From positions 1 to 64,000 of the forward strand of contig JAUYAB010000062.1 of assembly GCA_030693705.1 (NCBI GenBank): a DNA stretch of 64,000 nucleotides, given 5' to 3'. Source of the stretch: Ignavibacteria bacterium. GTDB lineage: Bacteria > Bacteroidota > Ignavibacteria > Ignavibacteriales > Ignavibacteriaceae. Positions 63,792 through 64,000 of the stretch are shown here, one piece after another (position 1 is the stretch's first letter; every line of letters starts with the position of its first letter). The notes under the pieces were generated by a model. That model ran no database searches and was not told the origin of the DNA. It saw only the letters and a program-made list of their open reading frames with translations. The translations under genes and the position numbers were made by a program.

Positions 63792-64000
63792 AGATTCTAT
63801 ATTTTTTATATACTTCACCTTGCATAACTTCTGCGCCGCGGTTCATCATTTCGTTATCTTCAAGAATCCAGCTTGCTTCGCCTAAATCAATTCCGATAGT
63901 ATGAGCGCGATTAAGACATTCCATGTAAAACACTGCGTCAAGTCCCCGTTTTTGATATTCGGGAATAATGCCGAGCGTAATAACTCTCGCCCATTTAATT
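63775..64000 (-). CDS. GNAT-like acyltransferase, truncated by window edge
   Basis: Only the last 75 codons are present and the start lies beyond the window. The reading 'RVITLGIIPEYQKRGLDAVFY' matches the acetyl-CoA-binding strand and helix of GNAT-fold proteins (G-x-x-P-x-x-x-x-x-G). It is followed by 'GEASWILEDNEMMNRGAEVM' and 'YKKYRIYE', a tail seen in a broad family of uncharacterised GNAT-like proteins. The stop overlaps the cyclophilin gene start by 17 bp. Confidence 0.75.
   Translation of the reverse strand, partial: IKWARVITLGIIPEYQKRGLDAVFYMECLNRAHTIGIDLGEASWILEDNEMMNRGAEVMQGEVYKKYRIYEIAI

Overview
The window looks like a chromosomal segment from a member of the Ignavibacteria (Ignavibacteriota, the Bacteroidota/Chlorobi side of the tree). 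Six secreted proteins end in the type IX secretion (T9SS) sorting domain with the 'YQNYPNPFNP' hallmark, and one more has a divergent version. PorV/PorQ-like and PorD-like T9SS proteins are encoded here, the base composition is AT-rich, and several genes appear to start with TTG or GTG. No rRNA, tRNA, insertion sequence or CRISPR array was recognised.

Region 1 (1-21.2 kb, all + strand) is a polysaccharide-utilisation-like locus. It encodes a parvulin-type foldase (cut by the window edge), a TonB-dependent receptor, a very large T9SS-type partner protein and a PorV-like barrel. These are followed by a multi-module surface binding protein, a GH53 endo-beta-1,4-galactanase that shares those modules, a clan GH-A glycosidase, aldose 1-epimerase, a GH2 beta-galactosidase and a GH10-like (DUF187) hydrolase. 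Together this reads as extracellular cutting, uptake and mutarotation of beta-galactan or arabinogalactan, with no SusD gene and T9SS anchoring in its place.

Region 2 (21.2-35.5 kb, all + strand) is accessory. It starts with an unusual array of twenty 21-bp repeats without indels. A RelE-type toxin-antitoxin pair, a probable two-gene Hachiman-like defence system (PD-(D/E)XK nuclease plus Ski2-like helicase), a probable type II restriction-modification pair and an unknown 192-residue protein follow. Two T9SS-exported beta-propeller proteins close the region; their sorting domains are nearly identical at DNA level. Spacers carry small hairpins and a dispersed ~50-bp repeat.

Region 3 (35.5-46.8 kb, + strand) is mostly housekeeping: M1 peptidase, six-helix membrane protein, def, fmt, cystathionine beta-synthase, cystathionine gamma-lyase/synthase, murB, tgt, yajC and ribBA. 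A cluster of hairpins separates it from the convergent genes.

Region 4 (46.9-64 kb, mainly - strand) encodes two more T9SS-exported propeller proteins, an M28 peptidase with a PDZ domain, a TolB-like propeller, an MBL-fold hydrolase, and a Fur-FeoA-FeoB iron operon with a Fur-like palindrome upstream. It ends with a helix-hairpin-helix/outer-membrane protein, a PorQ-like barrel, a divergent PorD, a HEAT-repeat/cyclophilin fusion and a truncated GNAT-like protein.

The most unusual signals are the 21-bp array and the recurring small perfect hairpins, each with its own stem, in nearly every larger spacer. The defence block and the SusD-less galactan locus come next.
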